Source: Ichthyophis bannanicus
Taxonomy: Eukaryota; Chordata; Amphibia; Gymnophiona; Ichthyophiidae
Assembly: GCA_033557465.1 (NCBI GenBank)
Contig: CM066036.1
Span: 718,620,828-718,684,827 of the forward strand
Direction: 5' to 3'
Length of the DNA stretch: 64,000 nucleotides
Below are positions 33,936-42,658 of this stretch, piece after piece; within the stretch, counting starts at the first letter, position 1, and each line of letters opens with the position of its first letter. The position numbers were made by a program, and so were the translations under genes. A model generated the notes under the pieces. The model saw nothing but the letters and a program-made list of their open reading frames with translations, was not told the DNA's origin and ran no database searches.

Positions 33936-35460
33936 TCTTGGGTTGTCCGGAGGGGACAGCTGACCGAAAGGACCGCCCCGGACCCACCGAAGTCCCTACT
34001 CCCATCTTCCCCCCCGTCATCCCACCACCTGACTTTGCGGACATCTGGGTAAGCCACAGGTTAATATCCTGAGCACCCCATGACAAAAAATGATTTTCTT
34101 CCATCTTATCCCTAAACTTCTCGTCGTAGTTTAACCACGACCAACCCTCATGCGTCTGAGCCGCCTCAAGAATAGCGTCCGCATACGCCAACAGCATACC
34201 ATACTGCTCGGGAAATGCATGCCCCCACACACTAGCTAACCGCAAAAATGCTCGCGTCCAGTTCACCACATTTCGAGAGACCTTCTTAACGCGACCCGCC
34301 TTCTCGTCCTCCTTCCGTTTCTTCTTGCTATCCCCGGAACGCCTCCGCCCCTCTAGCAGCCGGAAGATATCAATATAACGGCGTTTTTTAATCCTACGCT
34401 GCAACTTTCTAGGCACCCCCTCCCATAACTCGGAATACACCGCCAAAGACGGTGCACGCCCCCGCACATCGTCTGTACCACCCTCCGAACCGCCCACTTC
34501 CGGACCATCCCCACCCGCCGACGAAGACGCCGACCCCGTGGAAGAGGAAGACGAAGAAGAAGAATCCGAACCGCGCCGCCGCCGATAGCGATGTTTCCGT
34601 TTTTTAGTTGCCTTGCCCCCCGAGACCGCCCTCCCCGCGCTCCCTCCCCCGGATCCCTCCAGCGTCTCACCTGCTGCTACCAGCCCTTCCACCCGCTCCG
34701 GGGCCGCCGCTGCATCCACCGTACCCGCCGAGCTAGGAGGCATCTGCCGCTCTGGTCCCCTCAGTCCGCTGCCGCCTGGCATCGCCGCATACGGGATCAT
34801 CGCTGGCACCTGCGGGGACATAAAAGAGAAAAACGGGGGAGGGGCCCCCGCTGGCCATGACGGCTGCCAAGCCCCTAACCAATCCGTCCCGGAAGAACCC
34901 TGTCCACCCCCCAGCCCATGCTGCCAAGCCCCCACCCGTCCACCTAGCTGTTCGCCCGAGTATCCAGCTATTTCCCCACTGCCCAGGTGGCAGTAAGGCA
35001 ATCCCCCTCTTCCAACCGGTGCCCCGGGCCCACCCCCCCCAACCCCGACCCCCTCCCTGGCCTCCCCCCATAGCACCAGACACCCCCACCCCCTGAGAAC
35101 CCCCTGAGTCTTGTAGACTCCGAGCTTCAGGCCCACACCTCTCCTGCCTGTCCCCCATTTCCCCCACAGCAACAGCCCCATCCACAGGCACTGCCAACCC
35201 CGCTCTCGCACCGTGTCTCCCCCTCCCCCGACCCCCCCCCGTGCAGCCTGGGAAGCCCCCTTCTGCGCCCCCGCCCCTCTCCCCCTCCCTCTCCCCCTTT
35301 CCCGACTACCCCCACTGCCTTTTGCCTTTTGACCACGCTGCTTGCCTCCCGCACTGCCATCCCTCTGCCTATGAGGCCCTTCGGAGCCCTTGCGCTGCCG
35401 GGCAGCCCCTTGAGCCCGATCCCTGTCTCTGCCCCTACCCGCTGACCCCCCCTTTGCCAT
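33769..35460 (-). CDS. Ngaro gag-like protein, intact (~563 aa)
   Basis: The frame is open from beyond 35,556, but the first in-frame ATG is at 35,460-35,458, so I start there. The N-terminal third is Gly/Arg-rich and low in complexity. A basic stretch and a poly-Ser tract lie near 34,570-34,530, then a helical region with 'LWEGVPRKLQRRIKKRRYID'. The C-terminus has a CCCH-type finger (C-x7-C-x4-C-x3-H) followed at once by a zinc knuckle (C-x2-C-x3-H-x4-C) near 33,865-33,810. Gag proteins of this group package the RNA. No internal stop is present. The GC-rich, low-complexity N-terminus makes its exact sequence sensitive to assembly error. Confidence 0.85.
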   Translation of the reverse strand: MAKGGSAGRGRDRDRAQGAARQRKGSEGPHRQRDGSAGGKQRGQKAKGSGGSRERGRGRGRGAGAQKGASQAARGGVGGGGDTVRERGWQCLWMGLLLWGKWGTGRRGVGLKLGVYKTQGVLRGWGCLVLWGEAREGVGVGGGGPGAPVGRGGLPYCHLGSGEIAGYSGEQLGGRVGAWQHGLGGGQGSSGTDWLGAWQPSWPAGAPPPFFSFMSPQVPAMIPYAAMPGGSGLRGPERQMPPSSAGTVDAAAAPERVEGLVAAGETLEGSGGGSAGRAVSGGKATKKRKHRYRRRRGSDSSSSSSSSTGSASSSAGGDGPEVGGSEGGTDDVRGRAPSLAVYSELWEGVPRKLQRRIKKRRYIDIFRLLEGRRRSGDSKKKRKEDEKAGRVKKVSRNVVNWTRAFLRLASVWGHAFPEQYGMLLAYADAILEAAQTHEGWSWLNYDEKFRDKMEENHFLSWGAQDINLWLTQMSAKSGGGMTGGKMGVGTSVGPGRSFRSAVPSGQPKSVVSGTGDVCWRYNKTSCPFPDCKFRHACSSCGGEHTAARCLKKGTAQPSGAVLK

Positions 35461-35739
35461 CTTGACAGTCAATCTTCTCAATCGGGCCTTGCCTGCTCCC
35501 GCTGCACCGCCGCCGGGCTGTGATCCTCGCCACGTGTCTGGGATCCCTCCGCACACCTTCGGAATGCTGACCGCCGCACCTCCGCTGGGCCGCGATCCGC
35601 CCCACGTGTCCCGGACCGCTCAGCACACTGCCGCGAAGATGAACAGCCGCCGGCAGACTCACGATCCTGGACGGTGTGAGGGACCCTGCTGCTTCCAGGT
35701 AATGACGCCGGTCAGCTCCTCAGCCACGCTCCTCGCGTC

Positions 35740-35980
35740 CGCCGCTCCACGAAGACCAAACCGACTGGCTGGCTCCCCGTACAGCGCCTCTCCCAACCTG
35801 CCCCAGCCTCGACTTCCCATTGGCTCTCCCCCGCGCACCACACACCGGGAGAGCCAATGGATTTAAACAATAACCCCCCGCGTCCTCAACCCCCCCCCAC
35901 ACACACCCTGTTCCCGCGTCTCCCCGAGCCGCCCAGTTACAGGCGGCTGGCTCCGGACGCTACCGTTCGCGGCCTTCATT
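35740..35980 (-). repeat. Ngaro split direct repeat A1
   Basis: The 5' end of the element on the minus strand, bordering L1 at 35,980/35,981. It is nearly identical to A2. Confidence 0.92.
35817..35860 (-). promoter_or_regulatory. Inverted CCAAT-containing hairpin in Ngaro 5' repeat
   Basis: 'ccattggctctccc' (35,817-35,830) and 'gggagagccaatgg' (35,847-35,860) form a perfect 14-bp inverted repeat holding CCAAT in both directions, next to 'tttaaa'. Position at the 5' end suggests a promoter element. The same hairpin is kept in A2. Function is inferred. Confidence 0.4.
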
Positions 35981-36093
35981 TATTAAAAGTGATTTTGTTC
36001 TGTTATTTACTTTAACATTTTCAAGTCGGCTTGGACAGAGGCTGCATTTTTTAAAGTATTTTTGCCTTATTTACTTATTTTATTCCTCACATC

Positions 36094-36193
36094 ATGGCTC
36101 AAGCGCTTCAGATATTGTTCCTGAATGTTAGGGGACTTAATCCAATAAAGAGGAAGAAAATGCTAATTTACTGTCAGAAAGCATTCAAGTAGG
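36094..36193 (+). pseudogene. L1 ORF2 start (endonuclease N-terminus)
   Basis: ATG 36,094 begins 'MAQALQILFLNVRGLNPIKR', the typical first strand of the L1 endonuclease (N in FLNVRGLN). It stops at about 36,191. Most of the endonuclease domain is absent before the RT region begins near 36,415, so about 200 codons are missing or unreadable. Confidence 0.75.
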
Positions 36194-36414
36194 TAAACAC
36201 TTGCTATCAAAAAAGGTGAATCCTACTAGCATAATTTTTGTAGGGAAAGTAAGATATCAATATAATGATGTTTTGAGTGAATAGGCACATAGAGATATTT
36301 TGGAGCAATTGCATACGTTTTTTACTCATAATTGGGGAACTCAAGTAAAATCTGTTGGTTTTATCGATTTTGCTTGAGTGCTCCAATTAGTGGATAGACC
36401 TACTTTGACTGCCT

Positions 36415-36583
36415 CAGTTGGATGTTGATCTCCAAGAAGACGAGATAGCCTGTTCAATTCAACAAGCCTGTTCAATTCAACAACTAGCATCTGGCAAAGC
36501 TGCTGGTCCTGATGAGCTACCTATTGAATTCTATAAAGTTCTGGGTGCATACATTCAACCGCATCTGTTTACATATTCTTGGG
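36415..36583 (+). pseudogene. L1 ORF2, early RT region
   Basis: Reads 'ASGKAAGPDELPIEFYKVLG' near 36,485-36,545, the start of the L1 RT domain. The phrase 'ACSIQQ' is duplicated, showing an 18-bp local duplication near 36,450. The Penelope-like element interrupts the frame at 36,584, and RT resumes at 39,218. Confidence 0.8.
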
Positions 36584-36882
36584 TATATCATGAAATCGGC
36601 TCCACTTCTAACCTTAGAGATTATAACAGTTATCTAACAAGTTACATCTCAATGAAACAAGCTCTGATAATAGCAACTGGGTCTCAGACTATAACCAGGC
36701 TGATATCTGAACCGGCTTATACATATCGGTTCAGCGCCTCAATTTGCATCAATGACCCAATGTGTTGCTGTTGTCAACGAGCTCAAAATTAGACTTTATA
36801 CTTAAATCATCTTAAAACAGAAAAATCAAAAGGCAATGCTTATCAGAAAATGTGTATCAGAAAATGTGTAGACCACTTTCCC
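36584..36882 (+). repeat. Penelope terminal repeat, inverted copy
   Basis: Matches 38,918-39,217 in inverse orientation across about 300 bp. It contains the start of the Penelope ORF, so plus-strand frames across it are chimeras of L1 and repeat. Confidence 0.9.
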
Positions 36883-37159
36883 TGGTGTTTCACGATTGTT
36901 ACGTTTCATCAGGGGAGTATTCTGTTCAATTATATAGCATTCCTCATTGGTATTTGATCTGCAGAGTTGAAAAAATATAACATTCAGTTATAATCTCTTT
37001 CTGATTTCTCATTTCCTTCAATGCAAAGCGTGCATTCACTCATCCCGTTGCGTGATGTCGACTTTTTTTCATCTCTAGAACGCTGCACATGCGAACTAGA
37101 TTTCCCTGGAGAATTTAAAAACCGTAACTAGTCATGTGACTGGATAGTGCCGTCCCCAT

Positions 37160-37810
37160 TCATTGACCCACCCTCCATTCAATCTGTGCATTAAGACCCT
37201 TGGGGCACACTGTATCTAAATTAAAAATCCATCTTTGTTCGTAATATAACAGTGTGTGTTCTCTTGATTTCCCCCCGGACCCATGTGTAATCTGGTCAAT
37301 GCAGAAACATTTCAACATTTCAAAATCATGCTTGCAATGTTGTACAATGGGAGCCTGTACAGTTCTGCATTTGAGTCTACTCCGATGTTCTCTTATGCGA
37401 ATCTGAAAGGATCGAATGGTTTTGCCTATGTATAACAAAAGGGTCATGTATTGTGGTTTGGGGGAGCTTTGAAGTATCTTCCCCTTCACAATTTATGTCC
37501 GACAAAAAAATTGTTTTGGAAGGGGATTTTGCGGTAATTTTGTGCTGTTCTTATTACTATTATTTACCGTTCTTGGGGCATTGAAATTTGATATGTATAA
37601 CAATCGGCACGGGCACAAAATGCAATACACTACATGTGTAGAACAGCAAGATGTGCGATGTTTCAAGAAAAATTGCTGTCCATGATGTTCAAACACACTC
37701 AACTCCAAAGTGATCGCACATATTTCACATTCACCACACTTAAAAAGGCCCTTTGTTTCCAATGATGAGTGGGTTAATATAGGGCGAAGCACTGTGGGGC
37801 TCAATATTTC
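37160..37810 (-). pseudogene. Penelope GIY-YIG endonuclease, split by a small insertion
   Basis: The domain is in two pieces: 37,804-37,603 ends 'VVYCILCPCRLLYI' and 37,489-37,160 resumes 'LYIGKTIRSFQIRIREHRSR', with 'CPKGLN' near the end. Between them, about 163 bp lies between two copies of 'tatgtataacaa' (37,428-37,439 and 37,591-37,602), apparently an insertion with a 12-bp target duplication. The enzyme nicks DNA for target-primed reverse transcription in this class. A stop at 37,490-37,492 adds to the damage. Confidence 0.85.
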
Positions 37811-37883
37811 CTTTATGTTCCTGTGTCTCTGCCAAACACAACGAATATGATGATTTTCCAGTCCCGGCGTACTTTGTAGTACG

Positions 37884-39039
37884 TTAGTATGTTTTTTTCA
37901 AAATTTTTGTAATCCGATGACTAAATGGCAAATGTTTTGTGATAAGATTGATGTGGTCCTCCTGCAGCGATTGTTTCAGCTGAGGAGATAACAAGAGATC
38001 TCGGTTGTTATATAGTGCCCTTTTATAAGCTGTATCGATTATGCCTTTTGGATATCCGCGTGCCCTAAATTTTTCTTTCAATAGAACTGCTTGTGTTTTA
38101 AATTCCATGACATCAGAACAATTACGACGGTATCTAAGAAATTGCGAAAATGGCAGACTGTCTTTTAGCCTCCTCGGGTGGGCACTGTCATAATGCAGAA
38201 GAGTATTTCTGTCAGTGGGTTTACAATATATTGATGTCTTCCAGACCTGGTTTTCTTTAGTGACCCAAACATCCAAATATGTTATAGATTGTGCATCACT
38301 CTCATAAGTGAACTGAATATTGATGTCCCGACTATTAAGCCATTGGACAAACCCATCTAAATCCTCCTTCGTGCCCTCCCATAACATAAATACATCACCG
38401 ATGTACCTGCGCCATAATTTGATGTTATGAAAATGGGCTGATGCTGAAATCCAGTGGCGCTCAAAATCTTCCATGTATATATATGGCTACTGAGGGGGCA
38501 CATGTGGCCCCCATAGCGACTCCTGAGATTTGATGGTATATTACATTCTTGAAAATGAAATGATTCTGAAACAATACTAAGCGGAGGAGAGTCATCAAAA
38601 ATTCTAAATGAATGTCAGAAAGATCATTTCTATTCCGCAGGGCTTCAGCCACTACATCAAGTGCTGCCTCTTGTGGTATACTAGTATAAAGGGAAGCGAC
38701 ATCCAGCGTAACTAGTAGAATGTTATGTGCTTTCACCCATTGTGAATGGTCATTTAAGATTTGCAGAAAATGTGAAGTATCTCTTACGTAGGATGGGATG
38801 GTCGGAAGGAGAGGACGAAGGAACGAATCTACATAAACTGACAAGGGTTCCAACACCGACCCTTTCGTAGACACTATTGGCCTCCCCGGGGGTTGAATTA
38901 AGCTCTTGTGGATTTTTGGGGAAAGTGGTCTACACATTTTCTGATGCACATTTTCTGATAAGCATTGCCTTTTGATTTTTCTATTTTTAGATGATTTAAG
39001 TATAAAGTCTAATTTTGAGCTCGTTGACAACAGCAACAC
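37884..39039 (-). pseudogene. Penelope reverse transcriptase, active site mutated
   Basis: 39,039-38,461 reads the RT N-terminal half: 'PLSPKIHK', 'DVASLYTSIPQ' with the first catalytic Asp near 38,700, and 'GVAMGATCAPS' near 38,500. A frameshift near 38,465 leads to 38,474-37,884, with the catalytic box reading Tyr-Ile-Gly-Asp at 38,405-38,394 instead of YIDD (GAT to GGT). The thumb region follows with 'YRRNCSD' and 'RARGYPKGIIDTAYKRA'. The element is therefore inactive on two counts. The first ~35 codons lie inside the terminal repeat. Confidence 0.9.
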
Positions 39040-39217
39040 ATTGGGTCATTGATGCAAATGGAGACGCTGAACCAATATGTATAAGCCGGTTCAGATATCA
39101 GCCTGGTTATAGTCTGAGACCAAGTTGCTATTATAAGAGCTTGTTTCGTTGAGATTTAACTTGTTAGATAACTGTTATAATCTCTAAGGTTAGAAGTGGA
39201 GCCGATTTCATGATATA

Positions 39218-39560
39218 ATTGAGAAGTTGTATGAAGCTCTGAAAAGTGACGTGATACAGATTTTGTTAACACATACATATTCTTGGGGCCTACAGAAATA
39301 ACCCACACAGACTGGCACATTTGCAGATAACACTATAGTAGCCAAATCACAACCTCTTTAAAGTTAGCAATTTTGGCCCCTTATTGTTACTAAATGCTGA
39401 TCATAAGATCTATGCAAAGATTTTATCCAATCATGTGATACCCTTTTCAATACACCCAGATTAGTGTGGCTTTGTGGTGGGTCATAGTATGATGGACAAT
39501 GCTATATTGTTCTGTAAAGTATTAGCATTAGATTACCCAGACCCTTAGGTGGGAATTTCC
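39218..39560 (+). pseudogene. L1 ORF2 RT, middle part
   Basis: Resumes after the Penelope element with 'LYEALKSDVI', later 'LLNADHKIYAKILSNHVIP' across a frame change (39,390-39,440) and 'HSMMDNAI'. These are classic L1 RT blocks 1-3. A tRNA-type SINE cuts it at about 39,563. Confidence 0.75.
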
Positions 39561-39562
39561 TT

Positions 39563-39830
39563 GGATTTATTTATTTAACATTTCTTATATACTGCCTTTC
39601 ATGATATCAAGGTGGCTTACATTGAACAGGGCATTATAACTTGGAGATAACTATTTTAAAGGGAACATGGGCAATGGAGGGTTAAGTGGCTTGCCCAAGA
39701 CCACAAGGAGCACCTGTGGGACTAGAAACCCTGGTCCTTCTGGCCCAAGGTTGCTGTCCTCTAGTGGGATTTGAACCTCTGACCTTCTAGCCTGAGCTAC
39801 CTTGCCCCAACCACTAGGCCACTCCTCCAC
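39563..39830 (-). repeat. tRNA-derived SINE (family also at 44.5 and 59.9 kb)
   Basis: The head is at the right: the minus strand has an A box 'tggcctagtgg' (39,820-39,810) and B box 'ggttcaaatcc' (39,777-39,767). The body includes 'tgcccaagaccacaagg' on the + strand, and a T-rich tail lies at the left. Three copies in this window share one body. This copy is inserted in L1 RT. Confidence 0.88.
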
Positions 39831-40690
39831 TGCTGAAAAGACCTTTGATAGGCTTGAGTGGTATTTTCTCTTTGACTCTTTACACCAGTTTGGTATTGGG
39901 CATGTCTTTGTCGAGATTTATTTATTTATTTACAATTCTTTTATACCGCGCTATTTGTCATCAGTGTGGTTTACAATGAACGAAGGTACTCACATAAGCA
40001 ACAAGCTGTAATGAGTTTACAAATAACATGGTTAAAATCCTATGTTCTCAACCGACAGCCCGTATATGCACCAATGCCAAGATATCACAACCATTCTCCC
40101 TGTTGCATGGCACCAACTAAGGGTGCCCTCTTTCCACGCTTGTATTTAATTTAGTGCTTGAGCTCTTAGCTCTCTTAATCAGACAGTCTTCTAGTATAAT
40201 GGGACTAGAGGTTGGTAATCTCCATCTTTAAATGTCTGCATATGCAGATGATATCCTGCTGTTTGTTACTCCCCCCCCCCCCATCCTTTTAATTGACTCT
40301 TATTCCCAGCTGTGGAGCTATAGGTTTAAATGGACCAAATTGGTCTTGTTTTCATTGAACAAATACATACAGCAGTCTGCATTTTCTTTCTACCCATTTC
40401 AGTGGGAACCCATTGCTGAAATATTAAAGAGTTAAGCATAGCCCCACCATTGAACATACAGCTAAGCTGAATATTCAGGACTGCCTCCAATTAGTTAAAG
40501 GCCTGCTATTGTGATGGTCACCCATACATCTTACATGGGACTGTCTTGAAACAATTGAAATAATGGTAGTTCCCAACATTAACTATGTGCTTGGTATGAT
40601 TCCTAGTCTCTTTCCTCGTCCTTTTCACAAACTGTTGGAGAAACTCCTTGTCAGCTTCCTGTGGAAGCAAAAGCTGCCTTGTATTGCGAC
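39831..40690 (+). pseudogene. L1 ORF2 RT, catalytic part
   Basis: 'AEKTFDRLEWYFLFDSLHQF' (39,834-39,890) is RT block A. A short SINE-tail fragment (39,914-~40,018: 'ttataccgcgctatttg', 'gtggtttacaatgaac') interrupts it. RT resumes near 40,025 and reaches 'SAYADDILLFVT' at 40,235-40,270 with the catalytic Asp pair intact. Stops are frequent. Confidence 0.8.
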
Positions 40691-40857
40691 TCGCAAGTTA
40701 ACTAGATTTGCTGTTTATGCCTATTCTATGTATAGTTGATTGTTTTGATGTTATACCTGTTCTATGTAAAGTTGCTTGAATGTTCCCATTTCTTGTATAC
40801 TGAGCTGCTACTAAATAACGCGGTATAAAAAAGCTAGTTAATAAAATAAATAAATAA
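40691..40857 (+). repeat. Retroposon 3' tail inserted in L1
   Basis: Ends 'aataacgcggtataaaaaag' and then 'ttaataaaataaataaata', like other LINE/SINE tails at 48,555-48,610 and 55,620-55,670. Similar short phrases ('aagttaact' and 'aagttgaaact') flank it and may be a decayed target duplication. Confidence 0.5.
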
Positions 40858-41438
40858 GTTGAAACTTTCTAGGTCTGTGGTTGAAGTGCAGTTTCCTGAT
40901 TTTCTGTGGTACCACCAAACTTCTTTGTTTAAGCAAGGCTTGGAATGGGCATGGGGCACCAACGATTTTAGTAGTCCAGTATGGTTAAAGGTTGAAAAAG
41001 CACTTACCTACCCTATTCCCGCTTATCTTGGGATGTCCCATTCTGATAGACACAAGGCTACACCAATGATATCTTCCACTCAAGCTGCATTTCATTTTCT
41101 GGTGCAATCCTTTGCTGAGGATAACCCATTATCCACTTCCTTGCCACTTTGGTTAAATCCTTTGTTATGGATGCAAAATCATCCTTTTAATTGGCATGCC
41201 TGGCAAGGTAAGGCTCTTCGGCAGGTAGAACAGCTACTGCAGTCCAATTTTTTCAAGTCCTTTTCTGAGCTTAGAAAGGAATATAGCCTGCCTACCACAT
41301 GGTGTTTTCAATGGTTGCAAATCTGTCACTGCATACACAAGGTAGGTTTACTCTCTTCTTCAGTAGGAGAGAGGATGGGGACTCCTACAACTTGTCCAAA
41401 CAAAAGAGGGTTCCTCTAAATGTATCTCTCACTACTAC
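40858..41438 (+). pseudogene. L1 ORF2 C-terminal region, part 1
   Basis: An open stretch of about 186 codons ('VVEVQFPDFLWYHQ', 'SFSELRKEYSLPTTWCFQWL') matching the post-RT region of L1 ORF2. It continues after the solo LTR at 42,659 with no loss of sequence once one 4-bp duplication is removed. Confidence 0.78.
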
Positions 41439-42658
41439 TGTGATCCTCCCCCCTTGCTGATACCCGTAGGTATGTAGGGTTTAAGGAGGTTAAGTTCCTT
41501 CCTGAACCAAAGTTTCACTATTTCCTGAAGCAGTGCTTGTAGGGAAATGTAGTTTCTTTAAGAGTTCAATGAAGGGTAGTGTGACTCAAGTGTTTCAAGC
41601 AAAAGGATTTATTTCCCCTCCCGGGGTGGATTTCACAAGGAATAAAGGTAACACAAATATCTTGCACTTTGGCAGAAAAAGGACAAAATAAGATATCCAA
41701 CTTAAATAGCTTCAGTCAGCGTTAAACATTTGTCTTCCAGCAGATTAAACACCACAGTACTGTTTCCTACAGCTCTGTTCCCTTCTCACAGTAAGCCTGT
41801 ATTTTCTTCACAGCACAATTTTAACATAGAGATATTATCCCTCAGCCAGTGAAATCGTACAGTCCATTTCTTCCATAGGAGTATTTACACAGGATGGCTC
41901 TGTTTCCATAAATTCTACCTCTGGGGTAGGAATTGTTTGCCACGCTCCCTCTGGAGCCGCGCCCTTTTCTCCAACCCTAGGCTTTATGGTAAACTTGGGG
42001 TTTAAGTACTGTTTGAAACAAGCACTCCCATTATAGTCCTTTCCACCATAGTCCCAACCTTCCAGGTCAATAATTTCACAATTATTATGATTCCAGCCCT
42101 TAGGCTTACCTTGGAACCTGGCTGAGGAAGGTTTTCTCCGTGGCTTATAGATAGCTGTCGGTTCCCAACCTGACTTGTGCAAAACAGAGTTCAACTGCCT
42201 TCCTGGCTTTTCCTTCTGTTTATAATCCAGAGAGTATTTCAGCTGTCTTGGTCTGCTCCTGCTCTATCTTTGACTCAGAGCCTCTGACCTTTCCTCAGCT
42301 AGAGACTCAGTCCACCTCCTTACTGGAAACTGGCTTTCCTTCCTCCAAGGGGACTCTGCTCGTCTCTCCTCTTGTTCACTCTCTCTTTCACTCTGGCTTT
42401 CCTCCTCTCTCTCCTCTCTCCCTACTGGGACCTCTTTATGAGTCAGCTTTCTCGGGTAGGGCCTGACTCCGCCTCCTAGCAGGTGTTCTGAATTACTTTG
42501 TAACTCTGTTAAACTGGTAGCAGGGGCGTATTTCTTTCTCTCGGGCTTGGTTTCCCTGACAACCAGTAGCCATGTGCTTTTGTTTATATTGCAGCCCTGC
42601 ACTTTTTACCTGTTTTTTTGGGAGTTTCTATCGGGCTAGAAGGACTCACTATGTCACA
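41439..42658 (-). mobile_element. Solo LTR, 1,220 bp, family not identified
   Basis: The ends are 5'-TGTGAT...GTCACA-3' on the + strand (TG...CA with a short inverted repeat). The 4-bp target duplication 'ctac' is at 41,435-41,438 and 42,659-42,662, and L1 coding is contiguous across it. On the minus strand a TATAAA lies at 42,589-42,584 and an AATAAA near 41,615, the order expected of an LTR. No internal gag or pol is present. It could come from an endogenous retrovirus or another LTR retrotransposon; a 4-bp duplication does not decide. A long minus-strand frame (42,602-41,835) is described separately. Confidence 0.75.
41835..42602 (-). other. Long open frame inside the solo LTR
   Basis: One minus-strand frame runs about 255 codons with a single TAG at 42,264-42,266. 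The first half is Glu/Arg/Ser-rich ('EEREEESQSERESEQEERR'), probably from a TC-rich low-complexity tract. The second half is more protein-like (Trp, Gly and Tyr rich, with 'CEIIDLEGWDYGGKDYNG'). I recognise no family. There is no early in-frame ATG. It may be chance openness or a decayed LTR-encoded ORF. Confidence 0.35.

Larger units (their letters stand above)
29501..35980 (-). mobile_element. Ngaro-type YR retrotransposon (DIRS order), 6,480 bp
   Basis: The element reads on the minus strand as A1 - gag - RT/RNase H - tyrosine recombinase - SGNH hydrolase - B1 - A2 - B2. These split direct repeats are the Ngaro/PAT layout. A1 35,740-35,980 and A2 29,959-30,199 differ at about 6 of 241 positions. 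B1 30,200-30,591 and B2 29,501-29,896 differ at about 6 positions plus a 4-bp gap. No target duplication is seen, as expected for recombinase insertion. The element is GC- and CpG-rich against an AT-rich background, which with the high repeat identity points to a young insertion. It sits in the L1 spacer between ORF1 and ORF2. Confidence 0.95.
36584..39217 (-). mobile_element. Penelope-like element with inverted terminal copies
   Basis: A minus-strand Penelope-like element with RT and a GIY-YIG endonuclease. The 300-bp 5' segment at 38,918-39,217 is repeated in inverse at 36,584-36,882, with both outer ends reading 'tatatcatgaaatcggctcc'. Inverted or direct partial copies of this type (pseudo-LTRs) are known for Penelope elements. 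It is inserted in L1 ORF2. A 13-bp phrase 'acatattcttggg' lies at the left border (36,571-36,583) and again about 50 bp beyond the right border (39,271-39,283), so the target duplication is unclear. Confidence 0.9.

Noticed and set aside
34591..35465. Plus-strand proline-rich frames opposite gag
   Set aside because: They mirror the Gly/Arg-rich gag N-terminus on the other strand and have no independent support.
36418..36792. 124-codon frame as one protein
   Set aside because: It is a chimera: L1 RT up to 36,583 and then Penelope terminal repeat.
39763..39825. Functional tRNA gene
   Set aside because: A and B boxes are present, but the same block recurs as part of a longer SINE at 44.5 and 59.9 kb, and no intact cloverleaf forms.
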